This document shows, in pieces, positions 46,001 through 56,200 of a stretch of DNA of 64,000 nt. The translations under genes were made by a program, and so were the position numbers. The notes beneath the pieces are model-generated. The model saw only the letters and a program-made list of their open reading frames with translations, did not search any database and was not told the origin of the DNA. Location of the stretch: NCBI GenBank assembly GCA_017506865.1, contig JAFCMP010000224.1, positions 124,001 to 188,000 on the forward strand, read 5' to 3'. This stretch comes from Tribonema minus. Its lineage: Eukaryota; Sar; Xanthophyceae; Tribonematales; Tribonemataceae. The first letter of the stretch is position 1. Every line of letters begins with the position of its first letter.

Positions 46001-49000
46001 CTCCACCTCACTTCAACGCTGCTGGAGCGCTTGGCCTCTTGGAGCTCTCAAAGTTGCCTGATGGGCATCTCGATGTTTTCACTGCCGCCATGCGTCATCC
46101 ATCCTGTTGCTGTGGTTGGCAGGCGCTGGATACTGCATGCACTGATGGTTATCGGCTGTTGCGCACGCGAACGTCGTGTCATTATGCTCCAGACTCTTCA
46201 ACTCAAACTTCACCACTGACACGTCGCAACAGTTGGATGTCGCCACAGTTCCGCCGCTGACCATGAGCGCCGCTTCCGCCGTTCGCTGCCAACTTCAACC
46301 TTGCAGTTGCCTGGCGCTGCTCATGGGCTGCGCGCGCGACAACTTTGTCCCGCACGCCGACTTCATGGCGGGCTCGATGCTCATCACGTTCATCACGCTT
46401 GGCAAGTACCTCGAGAGCGTCGCCAAGGGCAAGACGAGCCAGGCGCTGTCGCTGCTCATGCGCCTGCAGCCGCACAGAGCGCTGCTGCTGCAGGGGGAGG
46501 GCGCCACCGAGACGGAGCGCGAGATTGACATTCAGCTCGTGCAGCCGGGGGACGTGCTGCGCGTGCTGCCGGGGTCGCAGGTGCGTCACTTTTGAACTTG
46601 AAGTTTGAATTGAAGTGTAGAGCATTTCTGTGGAGACGGAGCGTGAGATCGACATACAGCTCGTGCTGCGGAGGGACGTGCTGCACGTGCTGCGGGGTCG
46701 CAGGTGCGTCGCTCTTGAAGTTGAGGTTTTGCACAGTTGTGCGCGAGATCGACATACAGCTCGTGCAACCGGGGGACGTGCTGCGCATGCTGCTGGGGTC
46801 GCAGGTGCGTCACTGTTAAAGTTGAAGTGCTGGGCAGTATTCTACCCAGGGGGGGCGGGGGGGGGGGTATCGATGGCTGGTGTAGCCGGGGGACGTGCTG
46901 CCAGGGTCACAGGTGCGTCACTCTTGGAGTTGAAGTTGCAGCAACGATGCAGAACTCTCGCGCCGCTGCACACGGCACTCACGATGTCATGAACGCACAT
47001 CAGCGCTGCTTGCTTGTGGCACACACACACTCCACCGATGTGCCATGCAGCAGCTCATGAGCTGTGCAACTGCGTGTCGACTGCCCGCACACTGCGAAAT
47101 GCGCCATGCGCCTGCTCGCGAAGCACCCGTACGTAAAATTGACTCCAACACTAGTGCTCTTCGACGTTGATCGCCGTGAAAACTGCAGCCGAGGTACCCT
47201 TGTTGTTCAAGTTCACTCACCTGCGCTCTTCGACCTCAAATCACAGGTGCCCACGGATGGCATGGTGGTCTCTGGCACGAGCTACGTGGACGAGAGCATG
47301 ATAACAGGGGAGCCGCTGGCAGTGCTCAGGCAGGCTGGCGATGAGGTCATTGGTGGGACTGTGAACCAGAACGGCATGCTGATCATGAAAGCACACAAGG
47401 TGCGTCACCGCGCTGTGTAGAGGTGTACTTGAAGTTGCTGGGCTGGTGAAGTTGAATTGTCGCTTTGTGATGAACTGTCGGGTGATTGAGGCAGCACGCA
47501 GGGGTCTCAAGCCTCAGAGCAGCATGTAGGCGTCTCGAGCCTCTTGAAGCATTTTGAGATTAAGAAGGCACGCAACGCGCGTCTGGTGCCATCACAAGAG
47601 ACTGTTTTGTGGCTCCTTTGCAGTGTACTTGAAGTAGTTGGACTGTTGTTGAAGTTAAATGTGCAGACCTGGTGATAAGCTGCTGCTGTCGTGAGTTCGG
47701 TGATTGGAGCACCAAAAGGGCCTCAAGCCTTCACAATGTCTATTGGCCAGCCACGAGTCCATGAAGTCCGTCTGCCTCAAGCTTGGCACGTGTGGTGTTC
47801 ACTCGAAGAAATTGGAGTGCTCTGAGCAAGCACCTTTGGGCAAGCAACATTGTCTGCTGTGTAAGTGCACCTGGACTGCTTGTACCACTGCAGCGTGATC
47901 GCTACTGCCGTGAGTCAGAGGTGGTTAGGGTTAGGGTTTGATCAGAGCAGCAAAATCGCGCACAAGGTGCGTTTCCATAACTGCCAGGTTTGCGCAACTC
48001 ATGCCTGTTCCCATCCTGGCACCAATCATCTGTACCATTTCTGCTGTACACTGGTGATCACCACCAACCATGATCATTGCCAATCACGGGTCATCACCAC
48101 CAAATTGAGCATCACCACATGAATTTGTCAATGAGAACCATCGTTACGCATTGCCTTCCTCCCGCAGGTTGGCGGCGATACTCTCATCTCACAAATCGGG
48201 CGCCTTGTGGAGGAGGCTCAGATGAGCAAGGCCCCGATACAGGAGTTCGCGGACAGAGTGGCGGGGGTCTTCACGCCCACCGTGCTGTCCCTCGCGCTGC
48301 TCACCTTTGTGGTGTGGTACACTGCCGCGGAGGTACGTAGGTATATGTACAATTTGTTGCTTTATGCGTTTGCTGCATGTATGTACATGGGCACTGCAGA
48401 GCAGTCTCGGCGTGTACACACGCACTGCGGAGCACTGTGCGACGTGGTTGTTTCTTTGATTTGCACTTGGCATCTTTGCGATGCCCCGCACGACGGCGCG
48501 GAAAGTTGCCTTGCACTCACCTGAGTGTTTGGGTAAGGGTTAGGGAGAGGGTTAGTGGTCAAGGGCCACACTGTCGCACGGCGCTACGCACCTGTGCACG
48601 GTCACCTCGGATCAGCCTGCGTTTGCAGACCAATGTCACAATGCCAGCATTACGGTCAGGGTGAGGTTTAGACCAATGTCACCACGGCAAACCGGCAGAC
48701 TGGCAGCGAGCGTGATGCGCACTGAAACCTGAACTTCAACTTCAACTCCTCATTGCGCAGAGCGGCCTGGTCCCCGACTGGTGGATGGCGGAGAGCAGCG
48801 AGGACCCGTTCCTGTTTGCGCTGGTGTTCAGCATTAGCGTGGTGGTGGTATCATGCCCTTGCGCGCTGGGTCTTGCAACGCCGACGGCGGTCATGGTCGG
48901 GACGGGGGTGGGGGCCGCCAATGGCGTGCTCATCAAGGTATGCATTTATTATAATAGCTGCATGAACGTTTAGTTCTCACATGCAGCAGTGACAACGTGA

Positions 49001-52000
49001 AGCAGCAATTCAAAATGCTATGTACATCCACGCATGCAACAGGTCCAGTGCACCTACAAGCCTCGGTACATGTGAGTCATGGCAATCAGACAAGGGCAAC
49101 AGTAATAATAGCTCAAGCACGACGCGGCGATGCGTGCGGCGGCCCGTCTTCCTGAACGAACACACACACACCCCTTTTCCCCTCATAAACGGGCGATGTG
49201 CGCAGCGGCGCAGCTCCCTGAACGAACACATGCGATGATGCTCATACCCCCCCCCCCCCCCCTTCCCCCCCCCCCCCGCAACCTCCCCCTTACCCCCCTA
49301 CCCCCCCACCTCCCCTATTTACACAGGGTGGCGCGGCCCTCGAGCGCGCGCACCAGGTCACCAGCATCATCTTCGACAAGACGGGGACGCTCACCACGGG
49401 CAAGCCCGCGCTCACGGACGAGGTCTCCTTCGGCGCCGCCGAGCGCTGGGGCGACCACGCCATGCTGCGCCTCGCCGCGGCGTGCGAGAAGTGCAGCGAG
49501 CACCCTGTGGGGCAGACGGTTGTGCGCGCCGCGCAGAGCCTCGGCCTCGCGCTGCCCGCGGTGGATAATTTCGAGGTGAGGCCTGCAGGGGGGGGGTCTG
49601 AAGGCATGGATAAAGAGGGGGGGGGTAGGCATGTATTGTGGTGAGAGACGGGGGGCGGGGGGTTTGTAGGCATGGAGTGGTCAAAGATGGGGGCAGACGA
49701 TCGTGCGCGCCGCGCAGAGCCTGGGGCTCGCGCTGCCCGCGGTGGATAATTTCGAGGTGAGGGCCATGGGGGGTATAAAAAAAAGTCGTGGATTGAAGAG
49801 GGGGGGTGGCTTGTGTAGGAATGGGTTGGCGAAGATGTGTATGCTGGGGGGGGGCGGGGGGGGCAGAGCCTCGGCCTTGCGCTGCCCGCGGCGGATGAGT
49901 TCGAGGTGAGGGACAGAGGGGTGTGGCGCGTGGGAGGGGGGGGGGGGGGACTATAATTGCATGGGTTGGCAAAGATGTGTTTTGTGTGGGTCGTAGGCGC
50001 AGAGCCTCTGGCTCGCGCTGCCCACGGTGGACGCGTTCTAGGTGAGGGAGAGGGGGGGATTATCAAGTCGTGGATTGAAAGAGGAGGGGGGGGGAGGTAG
50101 GCATGTATCGGTGCACAGTCTAGGGCTTACTCTGACAAAGTGGGCCGCTTTGACGTTTGACAGTCCTGTTGCTGCACACCACGGCTACATTAGTTGTGAG
50201 CATGAACCTGGGATGCTGATGTTGTCATTCACTTGCGTGGATTCACTGCGCAGGTGGCCGCTGGTATGGGGGTGGCCTGCATGTACCAGGGCACTCGCGT
50301 TTTGGTCGGCAACAGAGCGTGGATGGCCGCCAACAGCGTAAAGGTCAGTATACGTGTACAGTTGTACTGCTGGAGTACACCTGTACCTTGCAACGACATG
50401 CACTGAACAATTTGGTTACAGCGATGGCTCTGGAAATGTTGCGCTGTTCTGTGTATTGGGCAAGTACGGCATAGTCTAGTCAGTCTGAGGGATAAAGCAT
50501 GTTCTGCATTCTGTCAACGCCTGCATATAAGTCAAGTACTCTGTATGCTTGCATACATACCCTTGTTTGCAATCACACCATGCATGCGATCTGTGTAGGT
50601 GTCAAAAGCAGAGGGCGGAAACAATCAGACCCTCGCAGTTACCCCAGAGTCAGCACAACTATGCACTCATAACAAAAGATTAACTCGTTGGCTTGTTGGG
50701 GCATGATTAGTGCGCATGTCTGCATCACGATGCCTTTCTTGCTCCGCTGCCGACTTGTGCAGGTGTCAAAAGTGGAAGAAAGACCGCCGTAGAAAACGCG
50801 GTGTCTTTCTTCTCACTTGTTCCTGCATCGCGTAGGGTTACGGCTAACCCTAACCCTAACCCTAAATCGCTGACACTGCGCATGCTCGTATCATGATGCC
50901 TTTCTTTCTTTTTACTCCACCGCAGGTGTCCAAGGTGGAAGAGAAGACCACCGTCGCGCTTGAAGAGGAGGGCAAGACAGCCATGCTCGTGGCTATGGGC
51001 CAGCAGCTGATAGGCGTCTTGGCAGTCGCCGATCAGGTCAAGAGGGAGGCCGCCAGCACGGTGGCCGCGCTGCAGCACATGGGCCTCAAGGCAAGTGCTC
51101 GTGCTTGACTGTGGCTGTATTCAGGATGGAAGTATGCTTGAAGTACATGTTTACGACTTCGTTGATGGATGATAGTCAGCCCCTCCGGTCAAAAGGGAGG
51201 CCGGCTGAGCTGCAGGACATGGGCCTCAAGGCAAGTTCTCGCGCCACAACAGTACATACCGTATGTATAGGCAGTATCGCCCTGCATATTGCCATGCTGT
51301 TGGTGGCTCAAACCTCACCATGAACCTCATGGGACCGCGCCTTTTGCACCATGCATGACTTCATGCATCTCCCGTGTGCATGTCGCCTGTTGAACTTTGT
51401 TCACCTCTTGAACTTTCCTGGCAAGTGTGGATGGTGACAGCCGACAACATTGCACGACTGCTAACGCCTCCTGTGTGCTCATTCCCTCTTGAACTTCCCG
51501 TCACCTCTTGAACTTTGCTGCAGGTATGGATGGTAACAGGCGACAACTCGCGCACTGCGCGGTCCCTGGGAAGGAACCTGGGCATACCGGCAGAGCGAAT
51601 AGTCGCGGAGGTTCTCCCGGCGCACAAGGCTCGCAAGGTGCGGCTGCAGTTGCACTTGCACTTGCACTTGAAGCTGCGTTTCGATGGTACTTGCGGTTCT
51701 GGCGGCAAGGCGCGATTTCGCTTGCCAATGCAGCTGTATGTTGCAGCAGTTGCACTTGCTCCGGCGAGCACGGCTTGCAACGGTGCGGTTGAAGCTACGC
51801 TTGCAGTTGAAGCCGTTTTGAAGGTGCCCAGTGGCTGTCAGAACTGCTGTCTGCCAACTGCAACTGCCGCAATTCTGTTTGTTTTTGCTTACGCATACCA
51901 CTTCTTGAACTAGCAGCTGCCGTGAGGTTGCTTCAGTAAGCTGATGAGGGGTCTGTTGTCCTGTCCCTCTTCTCTTCAGCATCAATGCTGGCCCTCGACC

Positions 52001-53935
52001 CAACCCTATGCTATACTCTGCTAAGAAACTATTTTAACATCCTCTGCGTCATTTCTTGCTCTGCGCATTGTGTTCCCGGTACGGCAGGTTCGCGAGCTGC
52101 AGTCGATGGGTGAGGTCGTGGCCATGGTCGGAGACGGCATCAATGACAGCCCAGCGCTGGCCGCAGCGGACGTGGGCATTGCAATTGGCGCAGGCACGCA
52201 GGTACGTTCTGATACCTTTCTGAGAAGGAAACAAGGCTCCTCGTGCCTCTGGCAGTTGCAGAGGCGCATTCTCGGCTAGAGCTCTGTTGTGCTTCTTCAG
52301 GCATCGGGGGCGCGGCGACGCTGCACGTTTCTTGCTCAGAACATTCTAAGCCAGAAGCTTCCTTGTATGCCAGACGCATTCTTGGAAACAGCTGTTTGTG
52401 CTTCAAGTGTTCACTGGCTGCTCATTTCGACTTGCAGCACTAGGGCGGTGACTGCTCGCTTCACATGGCAAGTGCTTCACGTGGCGGGTGCTTGGTTGCT
52501 TATGTGCTGATCGCTCATCGCCGTCATTGAGACGTGCGCGCCCGGCGTGTACCAGCTTGCAGTCACAGACTGTCTGATGCACACGATTGCACAACAAACG
52601 GTGATAGAACAACGGTGCTGCTGTGTCCCCCCCCCCCCCCCCCCCCCCCTCCCACCCCCTCATGGTGATGCTTGGATGCCACTCGCCTCGCTGCTTCATC
52701 CACAATAGCCTCGCCAGGCCCATAACCCTACGTACGATCTGACCTTACCCTAATCCTACCTACCTACCCCAGGTGGCCATCGAGGCCGCGCAGATGGTGC
52801 TCGTGCGCAACAACCTGCACGACGTCGTCGTGGCGCTGCACCTCAGCAAGCGCGTCTTCCGCCGCATCCGCGCCAACTTCATGTGGGCCATGCTGTACAA
52901 CCTCTGCGGCATACCGTTCGCCGCGGGCGTGCTCTTCCCGTTTGTCCACGTGAGTGACTCTCCGCGCGCTTGAACATAAGCAGTGTTTGAAGTTTTTTTG
53001 TGCGCTTCCAGCCAGGGAAAACATCAGGGTTAGGGATAGGTGTGTGAAGGGTTAGGGCTAGGTCAGGTGTAGGTGTTCGAAGGGTTGGAGGTGGCTTCGT
53101 TGACACCAAAGGTTGTTGCGGTAGCCACAGTGCACTCTGCAATTCTTGCTTCGTTGAGGCTGACAACCACTTTACTGCTGCAGGCCTTGCCTGCTTGCTT
53201 GCAAGCGCCTTCATGGCTGTCGAATGCGCAAGCGAGCAACTCTTGATGACGTCACATGCGCCCAGCTTTCACGACGTGCCTTGCTCATTCCACATCATGC
53301 AACAACGCTCAACACGACACCACCACGCGCACCACACTCTACAATCCCTTGATTCGTTTCCATTTACCCCAGCGCGCAAGCACCCGCTCACCCCCCCCCC
53401 CCCCCCCCCCCCCCAATCCCCCAAACAGCACCAGCTCCCCACGGCCTTTGCGGGCCTCAGCATGACCATGTCCAGCGTGAGCGTCGTCCTCTCCTCGCTG
53501 TCGCTGCGCTTCTACCGCCGCCCCGACGTCCACGCCGACGGCACCCTTGCGCAGCCCTCCTCCTGGCTCGCGTGCCTCTGCTGGGTCGGCGCCAAAGCCG
53601 CTGCGCGCGCGGACGCCGTCGCAGACGCCACCGCGAACCTCGTCACGCCGCGCGGCCTGCGCCGCGGCAGCCGCAGCGGCAGCGGCAGCGGCATGGCGGC
53701 GAGCTTTGGGGGCGCGGCGGCGCGGCGCCGCGTGTCGGTGTTTGGCGGCGCTGGCGGCAGCGCGTACGCGCGTCTGCACGGCGCGCCCCCGGATGAGTTT
53801 GGGGATGCGTGGGGGATTGAGGGGGACGACGAGGCGGCGCTGTCCGGCAGCAGCGGCGGCGGTGGCGATGGCGATGTGGGCGGCGGCGGGGGAATTGAGA
53901 TGCAGCGCGTGCACGAGCAGGGGGCCTTTCTGTAG
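43020..53935 (+). CDS. P1B-type copper-transporting ATPase with five N-terminal HMA repeats
   Basis: Fourteen exons (43020-44288, 44879-45013, 45527-45684, 46307-46580, 47247-47399, 48168-48332, 48761-48937, 49327-49575, 50254-50343, 50926-51090, 51524-51637, 52088-52201, 52773-52949, 53429-53935) give about 1248 residues, with phases closing throughout. Exon 1 holds three HMA domains with [11 protein letters not shown], i.e. a C-x3-C site instead of C-x2-C, one classical GMTCAAC domain, and a fifth without cysteines. Then come the transmembrane segments, [12 protein letters not shown] (actuator), [12 protein letters not shown] (ion site CPC), [13 protein letters not shown] (phosphorylated Asp), SEHPVG (nucleotide-binding His-Pro), [10 protein letters not shown] and [13 protein letters not shown]. 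The tail after the last membrane helix is Gly/Ala-rich. Exon 10 uses a GC donor. Four introns contain tandem copies of exon edges. Cu+ export or delivery to the secretory system or plastid is the family role. Confidence 0.93.
44587..44612. repeat. Telomere-like (TTAGGG)n in ATPase intron 1
   Basis: GGGTTAGGGTTAGGGTTAGG followed by a variant ATTAGG unit, in sense orientation inside the first intron. Confidence 0.9.
46520..46925 (+). repeat. Four tandem copies of ATPase exon-4 end and donor
   Basis: The real end (46520-46590, encoding [20 protein letters not shown], donor GTGCGTCAC) recurs at about 46633-46712, 46742-46812 and 46880-46922. All copies keep CAGGTGCGTC at the donor and are followed by TTGAAGTT-like sequence. 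Unit length is 105-115 bases; copies diverge by scattered substitutions and small deletions. Confidence 0.92.
47923..47939. repeat. Telomere-like motif in ATPase intron 5
   Basis: GGTTAGGGTTAGGGTTT in the intron between exons 5 and 6. A looser GTAAGGGTTAGGGAGAGGGT sits at about 48533 in intron 6. Confidence 0.8.
49249..49310 (+). repeat. Poly(C) polypyrimidine tract before ATPase exon 8
   Basis: Two C runs of 14-16 bases and further C blocks lie directly upstream of the acceptor TTTACACAG at 49326. Confidence 0.85.
49533..50046 (+). repeat. Four tandem copies of ATPase exon-8 end and donor
   Basis: The real exon end ([15 protein letters not shown], donor GTGAGGC, ends 49575) is followed by copies at about 49710-49760, 49864-49912 and 49998-50046. 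The first copy is almost identical to the exon; the last reads [14 protein letters not shown] and then a stop codon spanning the donor. Spacers are G-rich (GGGGGG runs and TAGGCATG-like blocks). Confidence 0.92.
50720..50965 (+). repeat. Duplicated acceptor and start of ATPase exon 10
   Basis: The intron end plus exon start (50890-50960: ATCATGATGCCTTTCTT, then CGCAG, then GTGTCCAAGGTGGAAGAG) is preceded by a copy at about 50724-50790 (ATCACGATGCCTTTCTT, then GTGCAG, then GTGTCAAAAGTGGAAGAA). A short third trace GTAGGTGTCAAAAGCAGAG occurs near 50596. Confidence 0.88.
50844..50866. repeat. Telomere-like (CCCTAA)n in ATPase intron 9
   Basis: GCTAACCCTAACCCTAACCC followed by TAAA, between the two copies of the exon-10 start. 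Confidence 0.85.
51058..51245 (+). repeat. Duplicated end of ATPase exon 10 with GC donor
   Basis: The exon end (about 51058-51100, ATGGGCCTCAAGGCAAGTGC) has a copy at about 51190-51243 (ATGGGCCTCAAGGCAAGTTC). The non-canonical GC donor has been duplicated together with the exon. Confidence 0.9.
51361..51560 (+). repeat. Duplicated acceptor and start of ATPase exon 11
   Basis: Upstream of the real exon start (51524, [13 protein letters not shown]) a copy at about 51361-51460 contains TCACCTCTTGAACTTTCCTG, then an AG, then TGTGGATGGTGACAGCCGAC (reading VWMVTADN). The CACCTCTTGAACTTT block recurs before both. Confidence 0.88.
52627..52660 (+). repeat. Poly(C) run in ATPase intron 12
   Basis: More than 20 C followed by TCCCACCCCC, about 110 bases upstream of the acceptor of exon 13. 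Confidence 0.8.
53391..53414 (+). repeat. Poly(C) polypyrimidine tract before ATPase exon 14
   Basis: A run of 24 C ends 14 bases before the acceptor AAACAG at 53428. Confidence 0.9.
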
Positions 53936-56200
53936 GGGCGGAGAGGGGGAGGTGGGGGGGGGAGATGGAGGTGGCGGTGTGCGTTGAGTGCTGCTCGAAC
54001 GAGCAAGGCGGCAGCGATGCTGATGCTGGCACCTGCAGCAATGGCGGTAGCATCCAAAATGTCGTTTGCGGTGGTGCTACGTGGCAGCATCGGTCACTGC
54101 TGTAAGCACGGCTGGGGGGGCGTCCCTCAGCAGCTCTGCCGCTCATGGCAGAGCTGATGTCATGCTAGAGATGGCCCATTCCAGAGTCAGTGGCGCGCAA
54201 GTGGGGAAGGGGGAAGGAGGGGTCTGAACCCCCCTCTGTGTCTGGGAAACGACAGGCTTAATAGCGCAGCCTTGCGGTTCGCCACGGCCTGCCTGCTGCA
54301 GAAAGTGGCATCGGTGCCTTCGCTGTTGGCCAGCGGAGTGGCGCAAGTCGTGAGGGCAGCAATTTGTGCGACTGGGAGAGGGTTCGGCATAGCACACTGC
54401 GGATGTAGGGAAAGGGCAGAATAATGGGGGGGGGGGGGAGGGGGGGGGCTCAGCGGCGAATTTGCGCCTGCAGGTCTTCTCCCGCGGGTTTGGTGTGTAG
54501 TAGTGGTGTTTGCGTTTGGTTTCTGACGCAAAGGACCCTCTGGGAGGGCCGAGTGATGTGGCGCAGTGTGCAGTGTGCATTTAGCTCTGTATATGTCTGC
54601 GCAGACTCAACTTGAAGTACAGGGCCGACCGGGGGGGGCGTCGGTTGACGCTCCCGCCTGCTGCGGCTCACGGTTCCTTGGACACATGTACAGATTCCTA
54701 TTTGGTCAGACATGCCCGCTAGACCGACAACAATTATTATCATCATTGAGATCTGATTCACTTGTGGTTTCCTTGCTGCTCGAGTGAGGTCTGCTGTGTC
54801 ATTTGTGCACGGGTGCATGGAGAGTCCATTGTGAGTTCATGGTGCACACGTGTACGGAATGTAGTGCGCTGTTGTACTGTTTGGGCATGTGTGCGCATGT
54901 GGTCGTCGAAAAGCTGACTGTACCAGCCGCCCTTGGGGCCTTTCTGATATCATCTGCCATGTATGCTCAGCATGTGCTGGTGCTGTCTTCCCACTCGCTT
55001 TGACATGTGACATCCGTCATGATTCGGAATTTAAGTGGGATTGGGGCATCTGACGATCGCTCACACGGTGTTGCTGGGAGCAGAACTTTGGTGCAAGTGG
55101 TGGCGCAGGTGCAGTTTGCTGTGCGCTGTGTCACCAGAGAGAGTGACATTGAGGCCGCAGTCTACGCTTTGCAGATTTCATTCCATTTTTGACGGCGTGC
55201 AGGAAGATCGACACGCACACATTCAAGGACGGAGGTTCATGGCCACAAGTGTGGTCAGGCCATAACGCTTTGAGTGTATTTAGGACTGTGGGAAGGTCAT
55301 AGCCCTCTGGTCGAATGCGTGCTGTGCACATGGTTCACACAAACAACATATGCCCAGAGGGCCGAAAGGCTAGTGCTGGACGTGTCCAGTGATTGAAGAG
55401 CCTCAAAAGGCTCAAGCTGGTCGATACAAGGGTAACTATATCATACCACTTGAAGCTTCGATGCCCGCTTGCTGGCGCCTCGTGCTCGCCGGCCTCTATG
55501 CTATACTGTGTACAATATGTACATGCACGCAGCATGCTACAGCTGCTACTGCGCCCTCGCATGCCGCGCCGCCGTCACGGGTGCCTTGAGAATGCAAATT
55601 AGCGCGTTGGCAGCAGCAGAGGCCTGCGCGCCCGTGGCGTCTGCCTTGTTCAGGCCGTTTGCTACTGCGCGCAACGCTTTTGCTGTCCAGCTGTGCCGTC
55701 GCTGTGCCGTGTGCGGGTGCTGTGAGCGTGCGGACCCGGAAGCTTCAAGTTGAAGTTGGTGACGTTTTGGCGAGTCCTCGTGTACTTCATGTGCCTAAGC
55801 GAGGGAGAAGTGCAACAGGTGACGCATGCTGTTTCAGCCGGTGCCAGTGGGTGTGAGCTGTGAAATGGTTGATCAAGTGCTGATTTGATGAGTTTGCCTC
55901 TGTCACAGGCACTCATTCAAGTGAATCCCATCAGATGCGTGATCTTTCAGTCAGTTGAAATGGTGTGCATAGCATGAATTGGATGCTTGAAGCAATGACA
56001 CAAAATGCCCCACTGTCGCCATCTGTCATATGGATGCGGAACAAGTGTTTTAGTGATTGCATTAAGGATGGCACATTGTGTTTCAAGAAAAGCAATCATG
56101 CTACTTCAAGTCATCGAATGATGCTATTTCAAGCGAAGCACGCCGGCTACGTGGCAGCACTGACGCAGCATCCCTTACACACGTAACATAGCCCGTTTGT
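53936..56200. other. Intergenic region between convergent genes
   Basis: Follows the ATPase stop. G-rich runs (about 54428-54448) and AT-richer sequence; no conserved coding region or RNA gene recognised. Confidence 0.5.

Noticed and set aside
31490-50046. Exon-edge arrays as CRISPR-like or satellite DNA
   Set aside because: The repeats are homologous to adjacent coding exons, have unequal spacing and diverged units, and differ from gene to gene.
31490-50046. Exon-edge arrays as an assembly artefact
   Set aside because: Copies differ by many substitutions and spacer changes, and the pattern occurs in four genes. Stutter in assembly would give identical units. Read-level checking is still advisable.
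54143-54580. Minus-strand frame of 145 codons downstream of the ATPase
   Set aside because: Composition dominated by the C/G-rich run; no domain or conserved motif.
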